Shown: one piece after another, positions 1-5,184 of the stretch
How the letters are laid out: each line of letters begins with the position of its first letter
Position numbering within the stretch: position 1 is the stretch's first letter
Assembly: GCA_905207515.1 (NCBI GenBank)
Contig: CAJLLK010000034.1
Coordinates: forward strand, 1-9,523
DNA: 9,523 bases
Reading direction: 5' to 3'
From: an uncultured Christensenella sp.
GTDB lineage: Bacteria; Bacillota; Clostridia; Christensenellales; UBA1242
The notes under the pieces: model-generated
What the model saw: only the letters and a program-made list of their open reading frames with translations
Database searches by the model: none
What the model was told of the DNA's origin: nothing
Translations under genes and position numbers: made by a program

Positions 1-52
1 ATTTCCGATATTGGAATAAAATTAAGATTAATAATAAAAATAAGGAGTTTAA

Positions 53-943
53 ATGGAATATTTATCAGTGGTAGAGATTGCAAAAAAATGGAATATAACT
101 GACAGAATGGTAAGAAATTATTGTGCACAAGGGAGAATTCCTGGTGCGTTTTTGACAGGTAAAACTTGGAATATTCCTGCTAATGCGGTAAAACCTACAA
201 GAGAAAAAACTAAACCATTTAGCAATAACAAATTGTTAAATATCTTAAAAGATCAAAAAGATATTAAATTAAGTGGTGGAATATATCATAAAACTCAAAT
301 TGAACTTACTTATAATTCAAATCACATTGAGGGAAGCACTTTAACACACGAGCAAACAAGATTTATCTTTGAAACAAACACTATTGGAATTGAAAATGGA
401 CCTGTAAATGTTGATGATATTGTGGAAACGGCAAACCATTTTAAATGTGTTGACTACATTATTGACAATGCAATGAAACCATTAACAGAATCTATGATAA
501 AAGAATTGCATTTTATCCTTAAAAACGGAACAAGTGACAGTAGAAAAGAATGGTTTAATGTTGGTGAGTATAAAAAGATGCCAAATGTGGTTGGTGATGA
601 AGAAACTTGCCCACCTGAAAAAGTTAAATCTGAGATGAAAAAACTTTTAACAACTTATAATTCGCTAGAACACAAAACATTTGAAAACATAGTGGAATTT
701 CACAAATATTTTGAGAAAATACACCCATTTCAAGATGGAAACGGACGCGTTGGTCGTTTAATTATGTTTAAAGAATGTTTAGCAAACAATATTGTTCCAT
801 TTATTATTGATGAAGGACATAAAATTTATTATTATCGTGGTCTTAAAGAGTGGGATAACGAAAAAGGTTATTTAATAGACACTTGCCTATCTTGTCAAGA
901 TAAATACAAAGCGTGGTTAGATTACTTTAAGTTTGAATATTAA
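53..943 (+). CDS. Fic family protein with N-terminal helix-turn-helix (class II Fic AMPylase-like)
   Basis: 296 aa, start fixed by AAGGAG at 42-47 before ATG. Residues 1-48 look like an excisionase/MerR-type helix-turn-helix (S-V-x-E-I-A-K-K-W-N-I-T, then R-M-V-R-N-Y). The Fic core carries the complete active-site motif HPFQDGNGRVGR at residues 224-235, with catalytic His224 and the Asp228/Asn230/Arg232 nucleotide- and metal-binding residues. An inhibitory-helix motif S-x-x-x-E-G (Ser89 to Gly94, with Ile92-Glu93) lies upstream, which is the class II arrangement in which the glutamate blocks ATP binding in cis. Family members usually transfer AMP to a target protein hydroxyl group; the target here is unknown. 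The DNA-binding head suggests it may bind its own promoter. It sits alone next to a tRNA attachment-site remnant and is probably element cargo. All key residues are present, so activity is expected. Confidence 0.94.
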   Translation: MEYLSVVEIAKKWNITDRMVRNYCAQGRIPGAFLTGKTWNIPANAVKPTREKTKPFSNNKLLNILKDQKDIKLSGGIYHKTQIELTYNSNHIEGSTLTHEQTRFIFETNTIGIENGPVNVDDIVETANHFKCVDYIIDNAMKPLTESMIKELHFILKNGTSDSRKEWFNVGEYKKMPNVVGDEETCPPEKVKSEMKKLLTTYNSLEHKTFENIVEFHKYFEKIHPFQDGNGRVGRLIMFKECLANNIVPFIIDEGHKIYYYRGLKEWDNEKGYLIDTCLSCQDKYKAWLDYFKFEY

Positions 944-980
944 AAAACCTAGGAAAAACTAAAACTCTATGCTGTAAAAG

Positions 981-1002
981 TTTTTGGATTTTAATCCAAA
1001 AA
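981..1002. repeat. AT-rich hairpin downstream of the Fic gene
   Basis: TTTTTGGATT at 981-990 and AATCCAAAAA at 993-1002 are perfect inverted copies with a two-base centre. It lies 38 bases after the Fic stop codon. It could end Fic transcription, but no clean T-run follows on the plus strand, so it may equally be a protein-binding palindrome near the element end. Confidence 0.5.
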
Positions 1003-1080
1003 ATAAAATTAGGATGAGTTAGTTCATTTCAGTATTTAAAACGGCTAAACTTTTGTAAATATGCGTAGTTTAGACAAAAA

Positions 1081-1100
1081 GGGTGTAAAAGGGTGTAAAA
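1081..1100. repeat. Tandem 10-bp direct repeat near the att junction
   Basis: GGGTGTAAAA occurs twice back to back (1081-1090, 1091-1100). The shorter core TGTAAAA also occurs at 973-979. Short direct repeats about 100 bases inside an integrated element's end are typical of arm-type binding sites for tyrosine integrases; that role is inferred here, since no integrase is in view. Confidence 0.4.
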
Positions 1101-1131
1101 TTTAAAAATATTCAATTTTTTGACAAAAATA

Positions 1132-1174
1132 AAAATCGCTACACTGCCGTATTTATCGAATGTATAGCGATTTT
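1132..1174 (+). terminator. Terminator-like hairpin before the tRNA fragment
   Basis: AAAATCGCTA (1132-1141) pairs perfectly with TAGCGATTTT (1165-1174) around a 23-base loop, and the stem ends in TTTT on the plus strand. It could stop plus-strand transcription leaving the Fic region before the tRNA fragment. The loop is long for an intrinsic terminator, so it could instead be a structural or binding element of the att region. Confidence 0.45.
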
Positions 1175-1204
1175 AAAAAATTTCAAAAGTGCAAAAGAAC
1201 ACTT

Positions 1205-1251
1205 CCCTGATAAGGTGAGGGTCGGTGGTTCGAGTCCACTCAAGCCTACCA
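1205..1251 (+). tRNA. 3' half of tRNA-Ile(GAT), probable attachment-site remnant
   Basis: The sequence has an anticodon loop CTGATAA (1207-1213, anticodon GAT at 1209-1211), a variable region, a T-arm with stem GGTGG/CCACT (1224-1228, 1236-1240) around TTCGAGT (1229-1235), a 3' acceptor strand CAAGCCT (1241-1247), discriminator A and encoded CCA (1249-1251). There is no D-arm or 5' acceptor strand upstream. The anticodon stem is broken as well: the five bases before the loop (CTTCC) can form only two proper pairs with GGTGA after it. The join therefore falls at about 1204-1207, beside the anticodon loop, a common crossover site for tRNA-directed integrases. It cannot make a functional tRNA. 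Confidence 0.85.
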
Positions 1252-1285
1252 TAAAAACCCTGATAAAATCGAGGTTTTTATTATG
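1251..1285 (+). terminator. Intrinsic terminator of the tRNA-Ile gene
   Basis: ATAAAAACC (1251-1259) pairs with GGTTTTTAT (1273-1281), followed by T-rich sequence. It begins at the last A of the tRNA CCA end. A terminator placed this way is the native end of a tRNA gene, which supports the right side being chromosome. Confidence 0.7.
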
Positions 1286-1363
1286 TTTTAATAACTAAAA
1301 TTTATTTGAAAAACTGTTGCAAATACACCCAAAATTTGTAGCAAATGTTTTCATCAAAATAGG

Positions 1364-1404
1364 CGTAAAAAATGGCCGAAAGTTAAGATTTTTAACTTTC
1401 GGTC
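1364..1404 (-). terminator. Intrinsic terminator for the DUF1848 gene
   Basis: CCGAAAGTTAA (1376-1386) and TTAACTTTCGG (1392-1402) form a perfect 11-bp stem with a 5-base loop, extended at the base by a G-T pair and a G-C pair. Read on the minus strand it is followed by CATTTTTTAC, a good T-tract. It lies about 100 bases after the DUF1848 stop. The rest of 1286-1507 shows nothing else recognisable. Confidence 0.75.
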
Positions 1405-1507
1405 TAATTCTATCTAAAAATGTGTTATTTGATGTCAAAATTTACATCTCAAAATCTTTATTTCTTTTCCTTCTGGCTTGTTTTTCTCTTAACAGTTTTT
1501 CATAGCA

Positions 1508-2443
1508 TTACTTATACTCAAATTCAAGTTCAGTTTTTCTTTCGTAAATATTGCCGACAAGTTTGTCTCTCATCGACTTTTGGTAAGATTTTTTTGCATA
1601 GCAATATTTGCAGTCGTGAAAGCAAGTGTCATACTGTCCTATATCCACCGATGGTATACAAAAACAATTTTTGCGTTGCCCATCAAGTTTGTTGTTTTTG
1701 CGTTTGACTTGGAGACCCAAATCTTTATATTTTTCAGTCAAAAGTTCCTCGAAAATTTTACCATCTATACACTTACTTGGAACAATGCCATATTTTGAGT
1801 AGTCATTCTCGGCACACGCCTCAATTTGGATTCCGTTATCTTTAGCAATTTTAGAAATCGCAGACAAAATTCTATCTTTTTGCCGTTCGGTTGGTTTATG
1901 CAAATTTTTATCACAACCTTTATAACTTTCAATCAAGAAACTGATTTTGCAATGTTTAGTGTATCCGTTTAATGCCTTCGCCAAGTGTTCAAATCTTTCA
2001 ATATGCCAGTTTTCATCTATGCCTTCCGTCACTAATATTGGGTCATAACGCCAGATGACAGGACAAAATTTTGAAAGCGTTTTAAAACTTTCAATTCGTT
2101 CTTCAAGCGGCGAAAGATTTGCTTCAATTTCTTTTGGATAGGCATTGAGAGTGTAAAGAAAATAATATTTATATTCACTTAATTTGTTAAGTTTCTCTAA
2201 CATAGGTTTTGGGTTCTTTGTCCAAAAAACGATACCTTCAATATTGCCAGATGTTTCAACTTTCATTTTGCCAAGCAAATTTATTTCTATATTTTCAATT
2301 CTTAATGGTTCGAGTGCGATTTTTGCAATTTTTTCGTGTGCAATAGGATTTGGCACCAAAACAAAACCTTGGTCTAACTGCTTAAAAAACCAATCACTAT
2401 AAAACGCAGGAATATCCGTTCGCCTTGAAACACTTAAAATCAT
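1508..2443 (-). CDS. DUF1848 family protein with C-terminal radical-SAM-like iron-sulfur motif
   Basis: 311 aa, start supported by AAAGGAT a few bases before ATG. It opens with the family signature M-I-L-S-V-S-R-R-T-D-I-P-A-F-Y and contains F-W-T-K-N-P and W-R-Y-D-P-I-L blocks. Near the C-terminus are five cysteines: Cys260 and Cys262 in C-F-C, then Cys274-x3-Cys278-x2-Cys281 in TCFHDCKYCYAKK. The CxxxCxxC spacing is that of the radical SAM [4Fe-4S] cluster, but at the C-terminus rather than the N-terminus, which is the known peculiarity of DUF1848. The biochemical function of the family is unknown; a redox or SAM-dependent reaction is plausible. It is a single-gene unit on the chromosomal side of the tRNA junction, with its own terminator. 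Length and motifs look complete. Confidence 0.9.
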   Translation of the reverse strand: MILSVSRRTDIPAFYSDWFFKQLDQGFVLVPNPIAHEKIAKIALEPLRIENIEINLLGKMKVETSGNIEGIVFWTKNPKPMLEKLNKLSEYKYYFLYTLNAYPKEIEANLSPLEERIESFKTLSKFCPVIWRYDPILVTEGIDENWHIERFEHLAKALNGYTKHCKISFLIESYKGCDKNLHKPTERQKDRILSAISKIAKDNGIQIEACAENDYSKYGIVPSKCIDGKIFEELLTEKYKDLGLQVKRKNNKLDGQRKNCFCIPSVDIGQYDTCFHDCKYCYAKKSYQKSMRDKLVGNIYERKTELEFEYK

Positions 2444-2523
2444 ATTCTATCCTTTTGTTTATTAAATTATTATTGCAAGGAGCAATATGCTTGCTTGCAA
2501 GGGCATTTGCGACGCTGTCCAAA

Positions 2524-2599
2524 AATAATGAGTGGAAGTCACACATTTTGTGTGAGTTTCTAAACTAAAATGCGTTAGCATTTTCTTCCACTCATTATT
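2524..2599. repeat. Cloverleaf-like nested palindrome
   Basis: An outer perfect 15-bp stem (AATAATGAGTGGAAG at 2524-2538, CTTCCACTCATTATT at 2585-2599) encloses a perfect 7-bp hairpin TCACACA-TTT-TGTGTGA (2539-2555), a small GTTT-CT-AAAC hairpin (2556-2565), one spare base, and a perfect 7-bp hairpin AAAATGC-GTTA-GCATTTT (2567-2584). Almost every base is paired and the inner hairpins abut the outer stem directly. The right arms overlap the 3' end of the small gene at 2575-2766. On the minus strand the outer stem is followed by TTT, so it could act as that gene's terminator, but the architecture is far more elaborate than a terminator needs. Confidence 0.75.
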
Positions 2600-2766
2600 A
2601 TACCTTTTCCATCTAAAATTTCAAAGCTATTGTAATGAAAAGAATTTAATTTTCTCCTTAAACTTTTTAGAAAATCCATTTCTTCTTTTGGCATGTGATA
2701 ATTATTATTTATTGTGTAATCACAACTTGGGAATTTATATCCATTCCATAAACTATCAAATTTCAT
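2575..2766 (-). CDS. Small hypothetical protein
   Basis: I do not recognise this protein. The ATG at 2766 is preceded by AGGAG with good spacing and gives 63 aa; the frame remains open further upstream to a TTG at 2781, but the ribosome site favours the ATG. The product is mixed in charge, with an asparagine- and tyrosine-rich N-terminal half (W-N-G-Y-K, N-N-N-Y) and a basic segment F-L-K-S-L-R-R-K-L around residues 32-40; no membrane segment or signal peptide is seen. The last eight codons lie inside the cloverleaf palindrome, so the C-terminus may have been created when that structure formed or inserted, and the gene may be a truncated remnant. It lies between the DUF1848 gene and the hairpin array, both of which could be unrelated to it. 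Confidence 0.5.
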   Translation of the reverse strand: MKFDSLWNGYKFPSCDYTINNNYHMPKEEMDFLKSLRRKLNSFHYNSFEILDGKGIIMSGRKC

Positions 2767-2822
2767 AATTTTCTCCTGCAAGCATCATACAAAGGTATAG
2801 TGGCTTTAAAAAAGTATGCTCA

Positions 2823-2846
2823 TTTAGACAATCTAAAAACTTGTCT
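2823..2846 (+). repeat. Two mutually exclusive small hairpins
   Basis: TTTAGA-CAA-TCTAAA (2823-2837) is a perfect 6-bp hairpin. AGACAA (2826-2831) also pairs with TTGTCT (2841-2846). The two structures share bases and cannot form together. They lie just before the first unit of the hairpin array. Chance is possible in AT-rich DNA. Confidence 0.35.
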
Positions 2847-3130
2847 CTTATTCCCGTGTGGACACCATTTGTCCACGCGAGAAAAGTTTTTGCAAAGATT
2901 TTAGCATTGTCGCTGTATCACCATTTGATACAGCGTGAAATATTTTTTATTTACTTTAACATTGTCGCGGGGACAGCATTTGTACCTGCGGAAAAACTTT
3001 TTTTATTTTTTCAACAACATTATTGCATAGTCGTTTGACTACCATTTGGTCAAGCGGAAAAAGTTTTCAACTTTTTTACACTTTAACATTCTCGCTGGCT
3101 CACCATTTGAACCTGCGGGAAAATTTGTTA
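2845..3130 (+). repeat. Array of five hairpins with constant loop and variable stems
   Basis: Five 25-base units start at 2855, 2911, 2966, 3032 and 3093 (spacing 56, 55, 66 and 61). Each has a 9-base left arm beginning CG, the loop ACCATTT (AGCATTT in unit 3) and a 9-base right arm ending GCG. Loops are at 2864-2870, 2920-2926, 2975-2981, 3041-3047 and 3102-3108. The inner six stem bases differ between units (GTGGAC, TGTATC, GGGGAC, TTGACT, TGGCTC). Units 1, 2 and 4 pair along all nine positions, counting G-T wobbles; units 3 and 5 have one and two mismatches. Flanks are also shared: about TTAACATTGT before, and GAAAAA then a T-run after. Non-multiple-of-three spacing argues against coding. 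It could be a multi-hairpin RNA or a folded-DNA recognition array. No known family is recognised. Confidence 0.85.
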
Positions 3131-3162
3131 AGAAAAAATATCTCTGCTTTTGCAAAGATATT
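3128..3162 (-). terminator. Terminator-like hairpin at the right edge of the array (minus strand)
   Basis: AATATCT (3137-3143) pairs with AGATATT (3156-3162), with an inner TGC-TTTT-GCA cap. On the minus strand the stem runs into TTTTTTCTT. It would block antisense transcription entering the array from the right. The 17 bases at 3148-3164 repeat those at 2888-2904 with one mismatch, so this hairpin shares sequence with the spacer after array unit 1. Confidence 0.5.
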
Positions 3163-3180
3163 AGTCCCTCTACTTATATA

Positions 3181-3228
3181 ACCCCATAAAACTTAAAATC
3201 GTAAGAGTATTTTGGGGTATTTCTTTTG
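3181..3228 (+). terminator. Terminator-like hairpin downstream of the array (plus strand)
   Basis: ACCCC (3181-3185) pairs with GGGGT (3214-3218), extended through a two-base bulge by AAAA/TTTT and further weak pairs, followed by ATTTCTTTT. This could end a plus-strand transcript that covers the hairpin array. No convincing promoter is visible left of the array: TATAGT at 2796-2801 is a fair -10 box, but no -35 box accompanies it. Confidence 0.45.
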
Positions 3229-3241
3229 GGCAAATTGCATA

Positions 3242-3284
3242 GTTCTGTTTAAACTTGCATGGCAAGTTGTACCGATGCCAGAAC
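3242..3284. promoter_or_regulatory. Nested palindromes upstream of the LysR-type gene, candidate operator
   Basis: A perfect inverted repeat AACTTGC-ATG-GCAAGTT (3252-3268) lies inside an outer pair GTTCTG (3242-3247) and CAGAAC (3279-3284). The region ends about 20 bases before the -10 box of the regulator gene. LysR-type regulators usually bind dyad sites upstream of their own promoter, so autoregulation is the natural guess. It could also be a structured RNA element. Confidence 0.45.
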
Positions 3285-3299
3285 TTCCACCAGGTATTG

Positions 3300-3308
3300 T
3301 GCTATAAT
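3300..3308 (+). promoter_or_regulatory. Extended -10 promoter of the LysR-type gene
   Basis: TGCTATAAT gives a perfect TG-N-TATAAT extended -10 element. No good -35 hexamer is found 17 bases upstream, which is usual for extended -10 promoters or activator-dependent ones. A transcript from here would have a leader of roughly 22-25 bases before the start codon. Confidence 0.6.
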
Positions 3309-3337
3309 CAAAATGCATAGCAAAATTGGAGAAAAAA

Positions 3338-4157
3338 ATGATAAATTTGGATTTTTCAAATTATCTTATTGAATATTCAAAAACGGAAAACTTGACAAAG
3401 GCAAGCAAAACTTTGCACATCTCTCAGTCTGCATTGACATGTGCAATGCAGAAGGTGGAAGATTATGTCGGTGTGCCAATTTTTGAACGCAGCAAAAACA
3501 AATTGACCTTAAACGACACAGGAAAGTTTTGTTTTGGACGCTGAAAAGACAATGATTGAGCGAACATTAAAATTTCACGACAAGGCCACAGTCATTTCAA
3601 TCGGAATTGCAGCACCTGGACCAATGATAAAATATGGAAATCTTTTATATTCTTACTTTCCAAACAAAACAATTGTCAGCAAAATTGAAACTCCTGACGA
3701 ACTGATAAATAAACTAGAAAACGATGTTTATGATTTTATTTTCACAACCAAGCCAATTGAAACCGAAACACTTGTTTCGCAGTTTGCTTATGCCGAAAGT
3801 TTGTATATAACTGTTCCCAAAGAACATTTTTTAGCGGGGCTGAAAACTGGCGTTCATTTCAGCGAAATTGATGGACAATCTTTTTTGGTTTCAAACAATT
3901 TGGGCATTTGGGACGATATTGTTTCGAAATTTTTGCCAAAATCAAAATTCTTTCCGCAATCTATGGACAACCTTTACGAAATCATCAACGCTTCCACAAT
4001 ACCAAATTTTTCCACAAACATAACTTTGCCTATGCGTGCTGAGCTCAACCGTGTGAGCATGCCAGTTTTGGATGATGAAGCAACGGTAAAATTTTATTTG
4101 GTTTATAAAAAACAAAACAAACCAAAACTTAAAAAGCTTTTAAGTTTGTTAAAATAA
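3338..4157 (+). pseudogene. LysR-type transcriptional regulator, broken by a one-base frameshift
   Basis: The start is ATG at 3338, six bases after GGAG (3328-3331). The first frame encodes a clear LysR winged helix-turn-helix (residues about 5-60, with A-S-K-T-L-H-I-S-Q-S-A-L-T and G-V-P-I-F-E-R-S) and stops at TGA 3542-3544. A second frame from about 3530 to 4157 continues the same protein: linker helix D-A-E-K-T-M-I-E-R and a LysR substrate-binding domain ending L-L-S-L-L-K. Removing one T from the TTTT at 3527-3530 joins the frames as T-G-K-F-V-L-D-A-E-K and gives about 272 aa, slightly short of the usual 290-300. As written, no full regulator is made. A homopolymer sequencing error is a strong alternative to a true pseudogene because both halves look undamaged. 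The regulated genes are unknown. Confidence 0.85.
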
Positions 4158-4159
4158 AA

Positions 4160-4178
4160 AAGACCAAAAATTGGTCTT
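4160..4178. terminator. Bidirectional intrinsic terminator
   Basis: AAGACCAA (4160-4167) and TTGGTCTT (4171-4178) form a perfect 8-bp stem with a 3-base loop between two convergent genes. The minus strand continues into TTTTTTATTTT, a strong T-tract; the plus strand continues into a weaker T-rich stretch. It overlaps the stop codon of the minus-strand gene. Confidence 0.85.
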
Positions 4179-4662
4179 ATATTTTATATTTCTTGTCTAC
4201 AATATTGTCAATTGCAATCACGAGCGCAACCAAAAATGGCATGTCTTCTTCACTGGCTTCAAGTTCAAACGCATCGTTGACGAATGTGATTTGACGTCTG
4301 AGAGTGCCCACCACTTCGCCATTTTTTAAGATGTTGCAAGAAAGTGAGAAGAAATTTCCGTCAATTTTTATTTCGTCCTTGTAACCCAAGACGAAATATT
4401 CTCTGTTGACATTAAACATCTTATCCTTGACTGTGGCAATTTTTGTTTTGTTTGCGTCATAGATATATGCCTTATGAACAAACCAGTTGAACCACTTGTT
4501 TCGCACTTTGAAGAGTCTGTTTCCTTCGGTATCGCAAACATATTTCACTTTTGTGATGCTGAAAGCGCGACCTTTAACATTAAAGACCGGATTTTTGTTT
4601 TCGTCAACGACTGAAGAGCCGCCACCGATTGACCAAAATTTGTTTTTAATGTAAACCTTCAT
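4177..4662 (-). CDS. LURP-one-related / YxjI-like family protein
   Basis: 161 aa, start supported by GGAG a few bases before ATG. The sequence has the tubby-like beta-barrel pattern of the LURP-one-related (LOR, YxjI) family: repeated strands of the form D-E-N-K-N-P-V-F-N-V-K-G-R-A-F-S, then D-T-E-G-N-R-L-F-K-V-R, then Y-D-A-N-K-T-K-I-A-T-V-K-D, and a C-terminal hydrophobic helix (L-V-A-L-V-I-A-I-D-N-I) that in this fold threads the barrel. The length fits the family. The molecular function of bacterial members is not established; phospholipid or membrane association has been proposed by analogy with tubby proteins. It is the last gene of a three-gene unit with two membrane proteins, 11 bases after the preceding gene, which fits a membrane-related role. 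No signal peptide is seen. Confidence 0.82.
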   Translation of the reverse strand: MKVYIKNKFWSIGGGSSVVDENKNPVFNVKGRAFSITKVKYVCDTEGNRLFKVRNKWFNWFVHKAYIYDANKTKIATVKDKMFNVNREYFVLGYKDEIKIDGNFFSLSCNILKNGEVVGTLRRQITFVNDAFELEASEEDMPFLVALVIAIDNIVDKKYKI

Positions 4663-4673
4663 ATTCTTCTCCT

Positions 4674-5180
4674 TTAAACCGCTTTAGAAATAAAGTAAAC
4701 CGTAAGCACAATCAAAACAATCCAAACTGCAAGCTTGCACAAAAGCATAAGCGTCCATCTTCTTTTCAGTTTTTTGTCGACTAAGAATGCGTTTGAAATT
4801 TCAGTTTTTTCACAATCACACTCGACTTCAACGGCTCTGCCATTTTTTTGCAAAGAATTGAATTTGAAATTAACAACATTTACATCTTTGAGTTTGAAAG
4901 TGAATTTGCAATCTAAAACGATGCTCTTTCTGTCATAATAAGGTTCAAAAATTCCAAAAATGCTGACAATGAAAGTGAGAATTGCATAAAGCCACCAAAG
5001 TTTTCCTGCCAGTTCTGAAAATCGATAAACTTCCACCTGAATTTCGTCTTTTTCGGTTTGATATTGAAGCTGATAAGAATCAAAGTTGTTTTTCTTGAAA
5101 TTTTCTTGCTTTCCGTCAATCACAACATAAGGTTGAAATTTTGTCGTCAAGCCAGTAAGTTTGATGTCAACTGTTTTCAT
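4674..5180 (-). CDS. Membrane protein of unknown function (two membrane segments)
   Basis: 168 aa from ATG at 5180, chosen because GGAGG (5188-5192) sits seven bases before it; the frame is open upstream only to a TTG at 5207 that lies inside the preceding gene. I do not recognise the family. About 57 residues of beta-type polar sequence come first, then a membrane segment at roughly 60-80 (L-W-W-L-Y-A-I-L-T-F-I-V-S-I-F-G-I-F), a second polar domain with a C-D-C element near residue 128, a basic K-K-L-K-R-R stretch, and a C-terminal membrane helix (about 145-166). It starts four bases after the stop of the upstream membrane protein, and its ribosome site lies inside that gene's 3' end, so translation is probably coupled. 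It may form a complex with its neighbours, but that is inference. Confidence 0.78.
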   Translation of the reverse strand: MKTVDIKLTGLTTKFQPYVVIDGKQENFKKNNFDSYQLQYQTEKDEIQVEVYRFSELAGKLWWLYAILTFIVSIFGIFEPYYDRKSIVLDCKFTFKLKDVNVVNFKFNSLQKNGRAVEVECDCEKTEISNAFLVDKKLKRRWTLMLLCKLAVWIVLIVLTVYFISKAV

Positions 5181-5184
5181 TTTC

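Larger units (their letters stand above)
1..1206. mobile_element. Probable terminal part of a tRNA-integrated element (partial)
   Basis: A tRNA-Ile 3' half without its 5' half lies at 1205-1251. Elements that use tyrosine recombinases and insert into tRNA genes rebuild the tRNA at one end and leave the displaced 3' piece at the other. The tRNA-type terminator directly right of the fragment marks that side as original chromosome, so the inserted DNA should lie to the left, covering the Fic gene and the hairpin-rich DNA at 944-1200. The other boundary and any integrase are outside the window. This is an inference from the junction; no integrase or relaxase is visible here. Confidence 0.42.

Noticed and set aside
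1175..1251. Complete functional tRNA-Ile
   Set aside because: No D-arm or 5' acceptor strand exists upstream and the anticodon stem cannot form.
1317..1707. Plus-strand open frames between the tRNA fragment and the DUF1848 gene
   Set aside because: They have no ribosome sites, one runs antisense into the DUF1848 gene, and the other crosses its terminator hairpin.
2841..3038. A 65-residue plus-strand open frame across the hairpin array
   Set aside because: It covers only three units, whose spacing (56 and 55) shifts the frame between copies, has no ribosome site, and the constraint is on pairing, not on codons.
2845..3130. CRISPR array
   Set aside because: Repeats are not identical, the conserved part is a 7-base loop with short flanks, spacers are T-rich and alike, and no cas gene is present.
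2845..3130. Type III toxin-antitoxin RNA repeats or integron attC sites
   Set aside because: The downstream plus-strand gene is a LysR-type regulator, not a ToxN-like nuclease; the GTTRRRY/RYYYAAC core sites of attC are missing and no integrase is near.
3181..3308. T-box or other known riboswitch in the LysR leader
   Set aside because: No T-box consensus is seen, and the promoter at 3300-3308 lies downstream of these hairpins, so they are not in that transcript's leader.
3521..3545. Programmed +1 frameshift in the LysR-type gene
   Set aside because: TTTT could allow slippage, but LysR regulators are not known to use it and no stimulating signal is evident; an indel is simpler.
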